DNA of 24,151 bases from Promethearchaeota archaeon (GTDB lineage Archaea > Asgardarchaeota > Lokiarchaeia > Sigynarchaeales > SOKP01): contig JAEOUI010000071.1 of assembly GCA_016839425.1 (NCBI GenBank), forward strand, positions 1-24,151, read 5' to 3'. Made by a program: the position numbers and the translations under genes. Under the pieces are notes generated by a model that was not told the origin of the DNA, searched no databases, and saw nothing but the letters and a program-made list of their open reading frames with translations. Below, in pieces: positions 7,725 through 14,289 of the stretch (position 1 is the stretch's first letter; every line of letters begins with the position of its first letter).

Positions 7725-8615
7725 CTAATTTTTTTGAACAGTTATTAATTCTAAAACAATTTCGATAATCCCGCTAATATTAGCTATTGCGTTCATTATT
7801 TTTTCAAGTGCTTTTTTTGAAGTGTTAATGTAGGCTTCATAAATACATTTGGAACCTTCTTGACAAATTCCAGTAGTGAACACCAATGTAAGATTTTTCC
7901 CATCGTGTTTTGTTAAAATTTCAGATATTTGCTGAATTATGGGTAATGTCATTTTTTCTCCAAAGATTACTTTTAAACTAAATACCTCATCAGCGTCTAT
8001 CGGTATCATATCGATTTTTACTACTTTTCCACGGGTTCTATATACAAGGAAATAATTTTTTTTTGAAACATCGCCAATTTGTTGGATGAGCCCCGCAGGT
8101 AAATCAATTTGATGATTCTTAGAAATATTGGATGAATTTACTAGTTGCCCATGAGTTTCAATAGGTTTTATTGAAAGCGATTTATCGAGATTTTTAAGCT
8201 CGTTTTTCAAAAACCGGTAATATATTTTAATATTATCCGCGTCTTCTTCTCGCACTATAGAATCCTTATAAAACGCTTTATAGATATCTGGCATTGCAGA
8301 TATTTTTTCTTTAAACGCAATGAGCACTTTCTCATATATCAAGTAATCTGGTTCTTCTTCTGAACATATTGCCGATACCATGATGGTCTCTTGACGGCCA
8401 CGAGCCCATTTAGAAAAGATATTAAATATCAAGTTTGCTGTCTTTAGTTCAGGTGAAAAATTATGTATGAAAAACCCTTCTTCGTCTCTATCCAATAATT
8501 TTTTGATGCTATCTATGTTTTCTGATGCTGACCCAGATCGACTAATTAAATCTGATGGAACCGTCAAAAAAACTCGAGGACCTAATCTTGTATCAAAATA
8601 GCTGAGAACTAACAT
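7725..8615 (-). CDS. Longin-like N-terminal domain protein with ACT-like C-terminus
   Basis: I see no enzyme motif in this 296-residue protein. It opens with LSYFDTRLGPRVFLTVPSDL at 4-23. The pattern of a hydrophobic strand, then LGP-hydrophobic, then VP-D-ISR, is what I recall at the start of the longin domain of the eukaryotic GATOR1 subunit NPRL2. It continues with strand and helix segments (KTANLIFNIF, ETIMVSAICS and a helix at 90-117), as in longin folds. Residues about 118-175 are a charged linker. The C-terminal part (about 175-296) alternates strands and helices and ends in a ferredoxin/ACT-like pattern (IYEAYINTSKKALEKIMNAI, then IIEIVLELITV). Longin-like domains are common in Asgard archaea, where they may partner small GTPases. 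A TATA-like CTTATAATG lies about 32 bases before the ATG. The GalT-like gene follows after 23 bases. Confidence 0.65.
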   Translation of the reverse strand: MLVLSYFDTRLGPRVFLTVPSDLISRSGSASENIDSIKKLLDRDEEGFFIHNFSPELKTANLIFNIFSKWARGRQETIMVSAICSEEEPDYLIYEKVLIAFKEKISAMPDIYKAFYKDSIVREEDADNIKIYYRFLKNELKNLDKSLSIKPIETHGQLVNSSNISKNHQIDLPAGLIQQIGDVSKKNYFLVYRTRGKVVKIDMIPIDADEVFSLKVIFGEKMTLPIIQQISEILTKHDGKNLTLVFTTGICQEGSKCIYEAYINTSKKALEKIMNAIANISGIIEIVLELITVQKN

Positions 8616-8642
8616 TTAAAACATATATTCTTAGAGAGATTG

Positions 8643-8651
8643 CATTATAAG
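8643..8651 (-). promoter_or_regulatory. TATA box for the longin-like/GalT-like transcript
   Basis: On the minus strand CTTATAATG is centred about 32 bases before the ATG at 8615. This spacing predicts a leader of only a few bases. No other strong TATA candidate lies in the 146-base gap. Confidence 0.4.
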
Positions 8652-8761
8652 ACTATAACATTAGATATAGTACTTAGCTATTAAATAATTATTTGTTTAA
8701 AATTATAATAAAAAAAAGGGGATTAAACTAAAAGAGCTTGTTAAACTATTGGTTCACAGAA

Positions 8762-9052
8762 TTAAGCTTCTCTTAATATTTTGAAGGTTCTCAATTCTGT
8801 TATTGGTTCTTCTCCATCTCCCTTGCTTTCAACAGGGATTTTGACATAATTCTTATCGTCAAAATCATCTATTCCTCTTTCTTCAAGGTCGTATTTAGAC
8901 ATTTTTTGAGCTAATTTAAACTCTTTTAAGAGAAAATCCCTGACTGCACATCGAATGAGTTCAGATCTCGAAGGATAGAGGCCGTCTTCTCCAACTAATT
9001 TCTTTATCGCTTCGATGTACGATTCTGGTACATTTACTGTTACAATTTTCAT
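8762..9052 (-). CDS. CopG-type ribbon-helix-helix transcriptional regulator
   Basis: The 96-residue protein starts with a short strand, MKIVTVNVPESYIEAIKKLV, then GLYPSRSELIRCAVRDFLLKEF. This is the classic ribbon-helix-helix arrangement: a DNA-contacting beta strand at 2-8, helix 1 at 10-20, a turn, and helix 2 at 28-43 containing SRSELIRCAVRDFL. Such proteins dimerise and bind DNA through paired strands in the major groove. The C-terminal 50 residues are acidic and probably flexible (EERGIDDFDDKN), with no metal-binding pattern like that of NikR. No toxin gene is adjacent, so an antitoxin role is not supported. Three ATTGAT heptads overlap its own promoter region, suggesting autoregulation. 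It could also control the neighbouring longin-like transcript. Confidence 0.85.
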   Translation of the reverse strand: MKIVTVNVPESYIEAIKKLVGEDGLYPSRSELIRCAVRDFLLKEFKLAQKMSKYDLEERGIDDFDDKNYVKIPVESKGDGEEPITELRTFKILREA

Positions 9053-9083
9053 GAATATTACACTTCTTTTTCTGGTGATTTCT

Positions 9084-9110
9084 ATTGATCATTGATTATG
9101 ATTGATTTAA
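9084..9110 (-). promoter_or_regulatory. Heptad repeats over the RHH gene promoter (candidate operator)
   Basis: On the plus strand ATTGATC (9084-9090) and ATTGATT (9091-9097) are adjacent, and a third ATTGATT (9101-9107) follows after three bases and runs into TTTAAA (9105-9110). They lie 32-55 bases upstream of the regulator's ATG. Ribbon-helix-helix repressors often bind tandem short repeats; the omega repressor uses 7-base repeats. Autoregulation is inferred. Confidence 0.45.
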
Positions 9111-9523
9111 AGCTTCTTGCATTACCATTATTAACCAATCTATCGAAATTTCGCTTAAATTATCTATCTATAGTTAATTGATGATGCTATGAGACTTAAC
9201 CTTATCAATGAAAATTTTGGTGCAAAATTTTATGATCATAATAAATTCGTATTGCATATAAATGTTATTTTTCATCTGATTAATAGACTAGTAAATTGTC
9301 AAAATTAACGCACTAATAAAACAGGTTTAAATAAAAAAGAATTTAATGGGAGATCTTCAACCAATTTAAACTTATTCATTCTCTCAAAATTTTTATTCTT
9401 TATAAATAACTGAAATTCATGCATTTATCTTTATATTTTAATTAATAATTTTTTTAACAACATTATCTTTAATTTTAGGATTCGTTCAATAAATTATTAT
9501 AAATCATATACAAAGTAAAAGAA

Positions 9524-9640
9524 ATGTCGAAAAATATTCGAAATTTGAACAAAATTCAGAGAGAAGAATTTATGAATTTAAGCTCATTTGAGTTTTTAAA
9601 AGTAATTTTCAATATTTTTTATTTAAAACCTGCCACATAA
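9524..9640 (+). CDS. Possible small leaderless ORF, 38 codons
   Basis: An ATG at 9524 opens a 38-residue frame that starts with a basic stretch (MSKNIRNLNKIQREEF) and continues with a hydrophobic segment (FEFLKVIFNIFYL). It would be a small protein with one amphipathic or membrane-associated helix. The only support is a TATA-like TTATAAATC at 9497-9505, about 25 bases before the ATG, which is ideal spacing for a leaderless archaeal mRNA. There is no homology I recognise, and frames this short occur by chance in AT-rich DNA. Confidence 0.2.
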   Translation: MSKNIRNLNKIQREEFMNLSSFEFLKVIFNIFYLKPAT

Positions 9641-9662
9641 AGTTTTTATATCCAACCCTTTC

Positions 9663-9670
9663 TTATAAAT
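9663..9670 (+). promoter_or_regulatory. TATA box upstream of the repeat/zinc-ribbon protein
   Basis: TTATAAAT is centred about 34 bases before the ATG at 9701, so the leader would be about 8-10 bases. The bases directly before the ATG are GATCAGG, too close to act as a normal ribosome binding site. Confidence 0.5.
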
Positions 9671-9700
9671 ACATTAAAAGAAAAATTAAAAAAGATCAGG

Positions 9701-11131
9701 ATGACTGAACAAAATCTATTCGAAGAATTATTGGATAATCTTAAATTTGATATATATCCATTCATTTTTGAGGCAAAGATGGAGGCCCTTCCGGAATATA
9801 TGAAGAAATCTGTGGAAGAGGCTACATTTATCATGAAGCAGAATATAGTTGGAGATCTTAAGATATTTGGAGGTTCTGTTGACAAAAACAAGGAGAAATT
9901 TGAAGAATTCACTAAAAAATTAAAGGACGAAGTAGAAAAAGATCAATTTAAGGATATCAAAAAAGATGTTAAGGATCTCGAAAAGAAATTCAAGGAATTC
10001 ATAGAAAAATCCTGTGGAGCTATTATTCCAGTTAAGGAACTTCCATGGAAAGATGTTATTTTTTATACAATTCCCATATTATTATACGATAAAAAAGTCC
10101 AACTATTGGACAATACAATTGTTTATTGTGGTGAAATAGAGTGTCTCGTCTCAAAAACAACCGTCTACGGAAAAATGAAAGATCAAGAGCCTTTATTTGC
10201 ACCTCTTATCGGAGAGCTTGATTTAGGAGGATTTCAAATCGATACTTCAGAAAAGAAACCGAAATCACAGATTTATCCTTATGTAAGAGCCATTATTAAA
10301 TCTTTTAATGGCAATTCTGTCCGTAATCAAGTAGCAAAATACCACGAGAGTTATCAAAGACATGGAGAACCAATTTGCGATTTTCTAATGAAAAATAACG
10401 ATGTATTGGAAGCCATGGAAAAAATTGAATCTGGACTTGAGTCAAAAAGAACAAGCCACGACATTTCTATTTGTGCAATGGCCTTACCACAAAAATCAGA
10501 AAACACTAGTATGATAATTGTTGCTGACGAAAGCAAGCAAGCCCCCGGTAAATATTCAAAATGTTTTGAGGCATTTTTGAAGTTTTCTGCAGCTTGTTGC
10601 GAAGCACCCTCTACGACCAAAGGTGGTGATATAGCCCAAGAGTCAAGTCCGACTGGAGGTGTGAGAACTCCCGGAGGACAACAGTTATCAGCATGGACTG
10701 CCGAGGAGCTCGCAGAAGAGGCACAGAAGCGCGGTACTGGGACACCAAACATGCCAACTTGGACGGAAGATGAATTAATTAAAAATTCGGAGCAAAGAAG
10801 TTCAGGTTTACCTGAAGGCATGGAATATTGGAAAGAAGAAGAACTCATGGAATTAGCCAAGAAAAGGCAGGGAGGTGCGTTAGACATTCCCGAATGGGTA
10901 CCAGATTCCGAGATGAGAGAATGTCTCAATTGTGGTTATTCCTTGAGAAAAGGTTGGGATGAATGTCCAGTATGTGAAACGCCCGTAGGTCAAACTGGAC
11001 CTAAAGCTTCACCTGATGAGACAGATTCGGAAAAAAATAAAGAAAACGATAGCGCGCCATCATCCGAAGAGAAAATATCACCAAACGAAGAAGTTCAAGA
11101 TTCTAAAACGGATTCTGAATCTGGGAAATAA
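9701..11131 (+). CDS. Hypothetical protein: coiled coil, three WxxEEL repeats and a zinc ribbon
   Basis: I do not recognise this 476-residue family. Residues 35-103 are highly charged and helical (KNKEKFEEFTKKLKDEVEK and on), probably a coiled coil. Residues 104-300 look globular, with strands and several cysteines. From 332 to 399 three units of 22-23 residues repeat with the pattern W-x-x-(E/D)-E-L-x(6)-R and a Gly/Pro-rich end; their tryptophans are Trp332, Trp354 and Trp377, and Trp399 begins a final partial unit. Directly after, CLNC at 408-411 and CPVC at 422-425 form a zinc ribbon of the rubredoxin-knuckle type. The last 45 residues are polar and acidic, presumably disordered. There is no signal peptide. 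Such a layout suggests a cytosolic scaffold or adaptor. It converges on the 203-residue coiled-coil gene and shares a PEWV motif with it, so the two products may act together; that link is inferred. Confidence 0.75.
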   Translation: MTEQNLFEELLDNLKFDIYPFIFEAKMEALPEYMKKSVEEATFIMKQNIVGDLKIFGGSVDKNKEKFEEFTKKLKDEVEKDQFKDIKKDVKDLEKKFKEFIEKSCGAIIPVKELPWKDVIFYTIPILLYDKKVQLLDNTIVYCGEIECLVSKTTVYGKMKDQEPLFAPLIGELDLGGFQIDTSEKKPKSQIYPYVRAIIKSFNGNSVRNQVAKYHESYQRHGEPICDFLMKNNDVLEAMEKIESGLESKRTSHDISICAMALPQKSENTSMIIVADESKQAPGKYSKCFEAFLKFSAACCEAPSTTKGGDIAQESSPTGGVRTPGGQQLSAWTAEELAEEAQKRGTGTPNMPTWTEDELIKNSEQRSSGLPEGMEYWKEEELMELAKKRQGGALDIPEWVPDSEMRECLNCGYSLRKGWDECPVCETPVGQTGPKASPDETDSEKNKENDSAPSSEEKISPNEEVQDSKTDSESGK

Positions 11132-11154
11132 AAATAAAATAATTTTTTTAAAAA

Positions 11155-11169
11155 CCAAGCTTAACTTGG
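11155..11169 (-). terminator. Hairpin terminator between convergent genes
   Basis: CCAAG-CTTAA-CTTGG is a perfect 5-base stem with a 5-base loop. Read on the minus strand it is followed by TTTTT and then AT-rich DNA, like an intrinsic terminator for a transcript entering from the right. However, the stem lies downstream of the 203-residue gene's stop by only about 15 bases. For the opposite gene, the T-run at 11142-11149 on the plus strand could serve the same purpose. Confidence 0.45.
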
Positions 11170-11183
11170 GAATTCTATTATTT

Positions 11184-11795
11184 CTACATTCCGAAAAAAT
11201 CGCTTGGTTTCAAAAGCCTCGATTCGTCGTCATCGTCGTCCTGTTCGTGTCTTCGTTCTGTTGGATCTACCCATTCTGGTTCTGTTGCGGCCTGCGCTTT
11301 TCCTTTCGCCCCTGGAGCTTTAAGGCTCGTTGGTGCTTTTAGCCCTTGAGGGGGAACTAATCCAGCAGTAATTTCCTCGGGTTGTACTGGTGCTGTGCCC
11401 CCTGCTACTTGTACCGGCATCTGAATTGCGTATGTTCCTCCACTTTTGAGATAATTAAGTTCACTAATTACTTTTTCCAAATTCATGGATTGTATGCTCT
11501 TGTTCATCGTATCCATAATCTCATTCAGCGATTTTGAGGTCTCTTTCAAACCACTTGGATTTATTCCAGTTAGGAGCGAATCTAAATTAGTAGAAATATT
11601 CTCGTTTAGTTCTTTTAAAGAATCCAAGACCGTTGACCAATGTTTATTCATTTGTGATTCGATGGCCGAGATCATCTTGATCGTTTCGTTCATAAAATTC
11701 ACATGAGCCTCATACCGTTCTTCGTCTTTAGCCCGAAGTTCTGAGATGAGCATTATTAACTTTCTTAAGGCTTCCTTTTCTCCTTCTTCACTCAT
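11184..11795 (-). CDS. Hypothetical coiled-coil protein with disordered tail and conserved-looking C-terminal peptide
   Basis: This 203-residue protein is unfamiliar. Residues about 1-118 are a long amphipathic helix pattern with few prolines (EALRKLIMLISELRAK, then ETIKMISAIESQMNKHW, then DTMNKSIQSMNLEKVI), suggesting a coiled coil or helical bundle. Residues 119-170 are rich in Pro, Ala, Gly and Val and probably disordered. Then come EPEWVDPTERR, a run of five aspartates, and a terminal peptide LLKPSDFFGM. A compact hydrophobic peptide at the end of a disordered acidic tail is typical of a docking motif. PEWV followed by Asp/Pro, Ser/Thr and Glu also occurs in the convergent zinc-ribbon protein just before its ribbon. 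The ATG has an AAAGGATG element a few bases upstream, one of the better ribosome binding sites in the window. No catalytic motif is visible. Confidence 0.72.
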   Translation of the reverse strand: MSEEGEKEALRKLIMLISELRAKDEERYEAHVNFMNETIKMISAIESQMNKHWSTVLDSLKELNENISTNLDSLLTGINPSGLKETSKSLNEIMDTMNKSIQSMNLEKVISELNYLKSGGTYAIQMPVQVAGGTAPVQPEEITAGLVPPQGLKAPTSLKAPGAKGKAQAATEPEWVDPTERRHEQDDDDDESRLLKPSDFFGM

Positions 11796-11923
11796 ATTGC
11801 ATCCTTTTTTAGTACTCTATAATATTTATGTAGCAATGTCTATTTATATTTAATTTTTAATGGGAATATTGCTAAAAAAAGTATTAATATAAGAACAGGT
11901 TACTTCTTTTTTATTATAATTTA

Positions 11924-13396
11924 ATGATTAGGGTGAAACTAATAGATTCCAATTTCGACTTTGAAAAAATTCAGCGAGATTATATCAATAATAAAATAGG
12001 AAAAAACCAGATCCAAAATTTATTAATCTCTATTTTAGAAGAAATGCCCTCGACAGATTCATTATTAAAGATATTACCCCTTATTGAGAAATACTCAATA
12101 AAGAACGACAAGATCTTTGAAATCTTAGAGAATCTTTTGGTTTCGGACGAGGATGCAAAAATAAGAAGCCTTGTTGCGAAAATTATAATCAAAAATTTCT
12201 TAAAAGAAGCCATTTCCCCCTTGGAATGGACGATACAAACAGAAAGATCTTCAGATGTTATTAAAGCATTATTTGATGCTCTCGATAATATTGATAGCGA
12301 TATTTCCCTAGTTTTGAAAAAACAACTATTCAAATCAATTTTTAGAGTTAAAATAGAAGAAATTCAGTTTTTTCTTGATTTAGAAACCCATTTTAAGGAT
12401 CTTCAAGCGATGGATATTGAATTCTATAAAAACTTTCAAACTGACAATATATCACAAGTAAAGAAAGGAGACGCCATGTATGCGATTAAAAATGGACATG
12501 TAATAGGTTTAAATTTAAATGGTTGGAAAACGAGTTTCGAATCTCTTTTATCGAGGAATTATAGTAAGTATAAGAAAACCCTACCAGATATTCATTCGAT
12601 TCCAGATAGTATTTTAAATTTTAACCACTTAGAATATCTTGATTTAAGTGATAGTACGATGATCGATAACTTACCGAGAGATATTGGAGATTTAAGGCAC
12701 CTTCGGTCTTTAATTCTAAAAAATTGCTATCTTTTAAGAGAACTACCTGAGAATATTGGAAACTTGAATAATTTAGAAGTTCTTGACCTTTCTTTTTGTA
12801 TTAATCTTGAACATTTACCCGATACCATTGAAAATTTATATAATCTCCGAACTTTAAGATTGAAATCATCATCTTTAAAAGATCTACCTGAAAGTATTGG
12901 AAGACTGAGTAATTTAGAAATTCTTGATCTTTCATTTAGTTGGAATTTAAAATATTTTCCAGAGACTATTGGAAATTTAAAGCGACTTCTGTCTTTAAAT
13001 TTAGATGACTGTAATTCTTTAAAAGAACTTCCCGAAAGTATTGGAAGTCTGAGTAATTTAGAAATTCTTGATCTTACTAATTGTCTTAATCTTGAATATT
13101 TACCCGACACCATTGGAAATTTATACGATCTTAGAGTCTTAAAAATTTGCGGTGATTACTTCAAGATGAGATTAAAATCCATTCCTAAAAGCATTGGTAA
13201 TAATACTAATCTCGAAGTTCTTAATCTTAAAAATTGTTTAAATTTGGAACAATTACCCGATTCTCTCGGGAACCTACCTCGTCTTAAAACATTAGATATT
13301 TCTTTTTGTAAGAATTTGAAAAAAATACCAGAATCTATTAAAAAAATGGAATTATTAGAGATTATTTGCGAAAATGGAAGTGAATTATTAAGATAA
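11924..13396 (+). CDS. Leucine-rich-repeat protein with helical-repeat N-terminus
   Basis: The 490-residue protein has two parts. Residues about 30-150 form paired helices resembling HEAT repeats (KILPLIEKYSI, IFEILENLLVSDEDAKIRSLVAKIII). From about 220 to 480 come some eleven leucine-rich repeats of 23-24 residues, with units such as LPESIGRLSNLEILDLSFS. The consensus (L-P-x-S/T-I-G-N-L-x-N-L-E-x-L-D-L-S-x-C-x-N-L) is the plant intracellular type seen in disease-resistance proteins. Neighbouring units alternate, giving a higher-order period of about 47 residues. LRRs bind other proteins, so a recognition or scaffold role is likely, but the ligand is unknown. There is no signal peptide or membrane helix. 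A frameshifted partial copy lies directly downstream. It starts 128 bases from the divergent coiled-coil gene; the ATG has no clear ribosome binding site. Confidence 0.85.
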   Translation: MIRVKLIDSNFDFEKIQRDYINNKIGKNQIQNLLISILEEMPSTDSLLKILPLIEKYSIKNDKIFEILENLLVSDEDAKIRSLVAKIIIKNFLKEAISPLEWTIQTERSSDVIKALFDALDNIDSDISLVLKKQLFKSIFRVKIEEIQFFLDLETHFKDLQAMDIEFYKNFQTDNISQVKKGDAMYAIKNGHVIGLNLNGWKTSFESLLSRNYSKYKKTLPDIHSIPDSILNFNHLEYLDLSDSTMIDNLPRDIGDLRHLRSLILKNCYLLRELPENIGNLNNLEVLDLSFCINLEHLPDTIENLYNLRTLRLKSSSLKDLPESIGRLSNLEILDLSFSWNLKYFPETIGNLKRLLSLNLDDCNSLKELPESIGSLSNLEILDLTNCLNLEYLPDTIGNLYDLRVLKICGDYFKMRLKSIPKSIGNNTNLEVLNLKNCLNLEQLPDSLGNLPRLKTLDISFCKNLKKIPESIKKMELLEIICENGSELLR

Positions 13397-13544
13397 GAGT
13401 GAAATCATTTATTTTCATTTTTTACTCGTGAATATGATTAATCAAATTTCCTTTGAAAGGATTTAAAATTTAGCATTGCATATCAACTATGGATAAAACC
13501 AATACTCAAAATTCTATTTGATAAAAATACAAATGATATTTTAA

Positions 13545-14200
13545 TCTGAAAAAATTGCGCAATGATTACTTAAATAAAAGGATCAGCCATAATCAGACAA
13601 TTAAAGCATTAAAACCGTTTTAGAGCTTTTAGATTCGGCTCATATAATTGAAGAATCGTTAAAATTAATTCTCGAACTTTCAATAAAAACAAAAAAATTT
13701 TTGGTATTCTAGAGAATCTATTAATTTCGGACAAGGATCCGAAAATAAGGGGGGTTCGTTGCGAAGATTATAATAAAAAATTAAAATTAAGGAATAGCAC
13801 TTTTTTATCAAAATTACCTAAAAGCATTGGATCATTGGAAAAATTAGAAGTTTTAGACTTATTCAATTGTTATTATATTGAAACGCTTCCTAATTCAATT
13901 GGAGACTTGATAAATCTGAGAGAATTAAAGTTAGGAAGCGATGGATGGTACTCAATGTTACATGAACTTCCCAATACTATTGGAAATCTTAAAAAGCTAG
14001 AAGTTTTAAAGATAAAAAGTTGTTCAAATCTTACTCGACTACCAGATTCCATTGGAGAGTTGGATAATTTAAAATTATTGAATATTTCATATTGTAAAAA
14101 CTTGAAAAAATTACCTAATTCCATTAATAAGTTAAAATCAGTAGAAATTATATGGTACGAACCAATTGAAATTGGAAAATTATCTGGAAACGATCTTTAG
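13545..14200 (+). pseudogene. Decayed tandem copy of the upstream LRR gene
   Basis: This stretch holds the remains of a second copy of the 11924-13396 gene. From 13548 the translation gives EKI, then after one extra base (13563) DYLNKRISHNQTIKAL, matching DYINNKIGKNQIQNLL in the intact gene. Further segments ELSIKTKK, IFGILENLLISDKDPKIRG and VAKIIIKN match YSIKNDK, IFEILENLLVSDEDAKIRS and VAKIIIKN. They lie in successive different frames, with shifts at about 13615, 13691-13697 (a run of seven A) and 13750-13757. About 270 residues are then missing, and an open LRR part follows from about 13796 to the TAG at 14200. It aligns end to end with the last repeats of the intact protein (IETLPNSIG with LEYLPDTIG, YCKNLKKLPNSI with FCKNLKKIPESI). 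The LRR part alone (TTG at 13835, 121 codons) is open but is unlikely to be an independent gene. Confidence 0.82.
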
Positions 14201-14289
14201 AAATGGATGTGAACAAGAGAATGTTTTATACAATATGTAACTTTATAGAAATCATTAAAGAATAAACTCATAAGTAGAGAAACTAGGTT

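Larger units (their letters stand above)
9053..9700. other. Intergenic region of about 650 bases, no convincing gene
   Basis: This AT-rich gap separates two divergently transcribed genes. Next to the regulator start it holds the heptad repeats and a TTTAAA element. At 9211-9231 two palindromic AAAATTTT octamers are separated by five bases. A 38-codon open frame lies at 9524-9640 behind a TATA-like element. A strong TATA box for the downstream gene lies at 9663-9670. I see no tRNA-like fold, CRISPR repeat or long ORF. Confidence 0.6.

Noticed and set aside
8762..9052. RHH protein as an antitoxin of a toxin-antitoxin pair
   Set aside because: No toxin-like ORF overlaps or adjoins it; the nearest genes are the longin-like protein and the long intergenic gap.
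9112..9523. AT-rich gap as a replication origin
   Set aside because: No repeated origin-recognition-box-like motifs and no neighbouring Cdc6/Orc1 gene are visible.
10354..10929. A 191-codon minus-strand frame
   Set aside because: It lies wholly opposite the repeat/zinc-ribbon gene. Its Ser/Cys/Pro-rich product is what the reverse of that acidic coding sequence yields, and the plus-strand gene has a good TATA box and motifs.
12727..13113. A 128-codon minus-strand frame with internal repeats
   Set aside because: Its repeats are the mirror of the LRR-coding DNA on the plus strand.
12600..13396. Regularly spaced DNA repeats as a CRISPR array
   Set aside because: The periodicity is about 70 and 141 bases, keeps frame and encodes leucine-rich repeats; there are no unrelated spacers.
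13835..14200. A separate 121-residue LRR gene with a TTG start
   Set aside because: The LRR frame is already open before the TTG, and the preceding bases hold frameshifted N-terminal pieces of the same gene, so it is the tail of a pseudogene.
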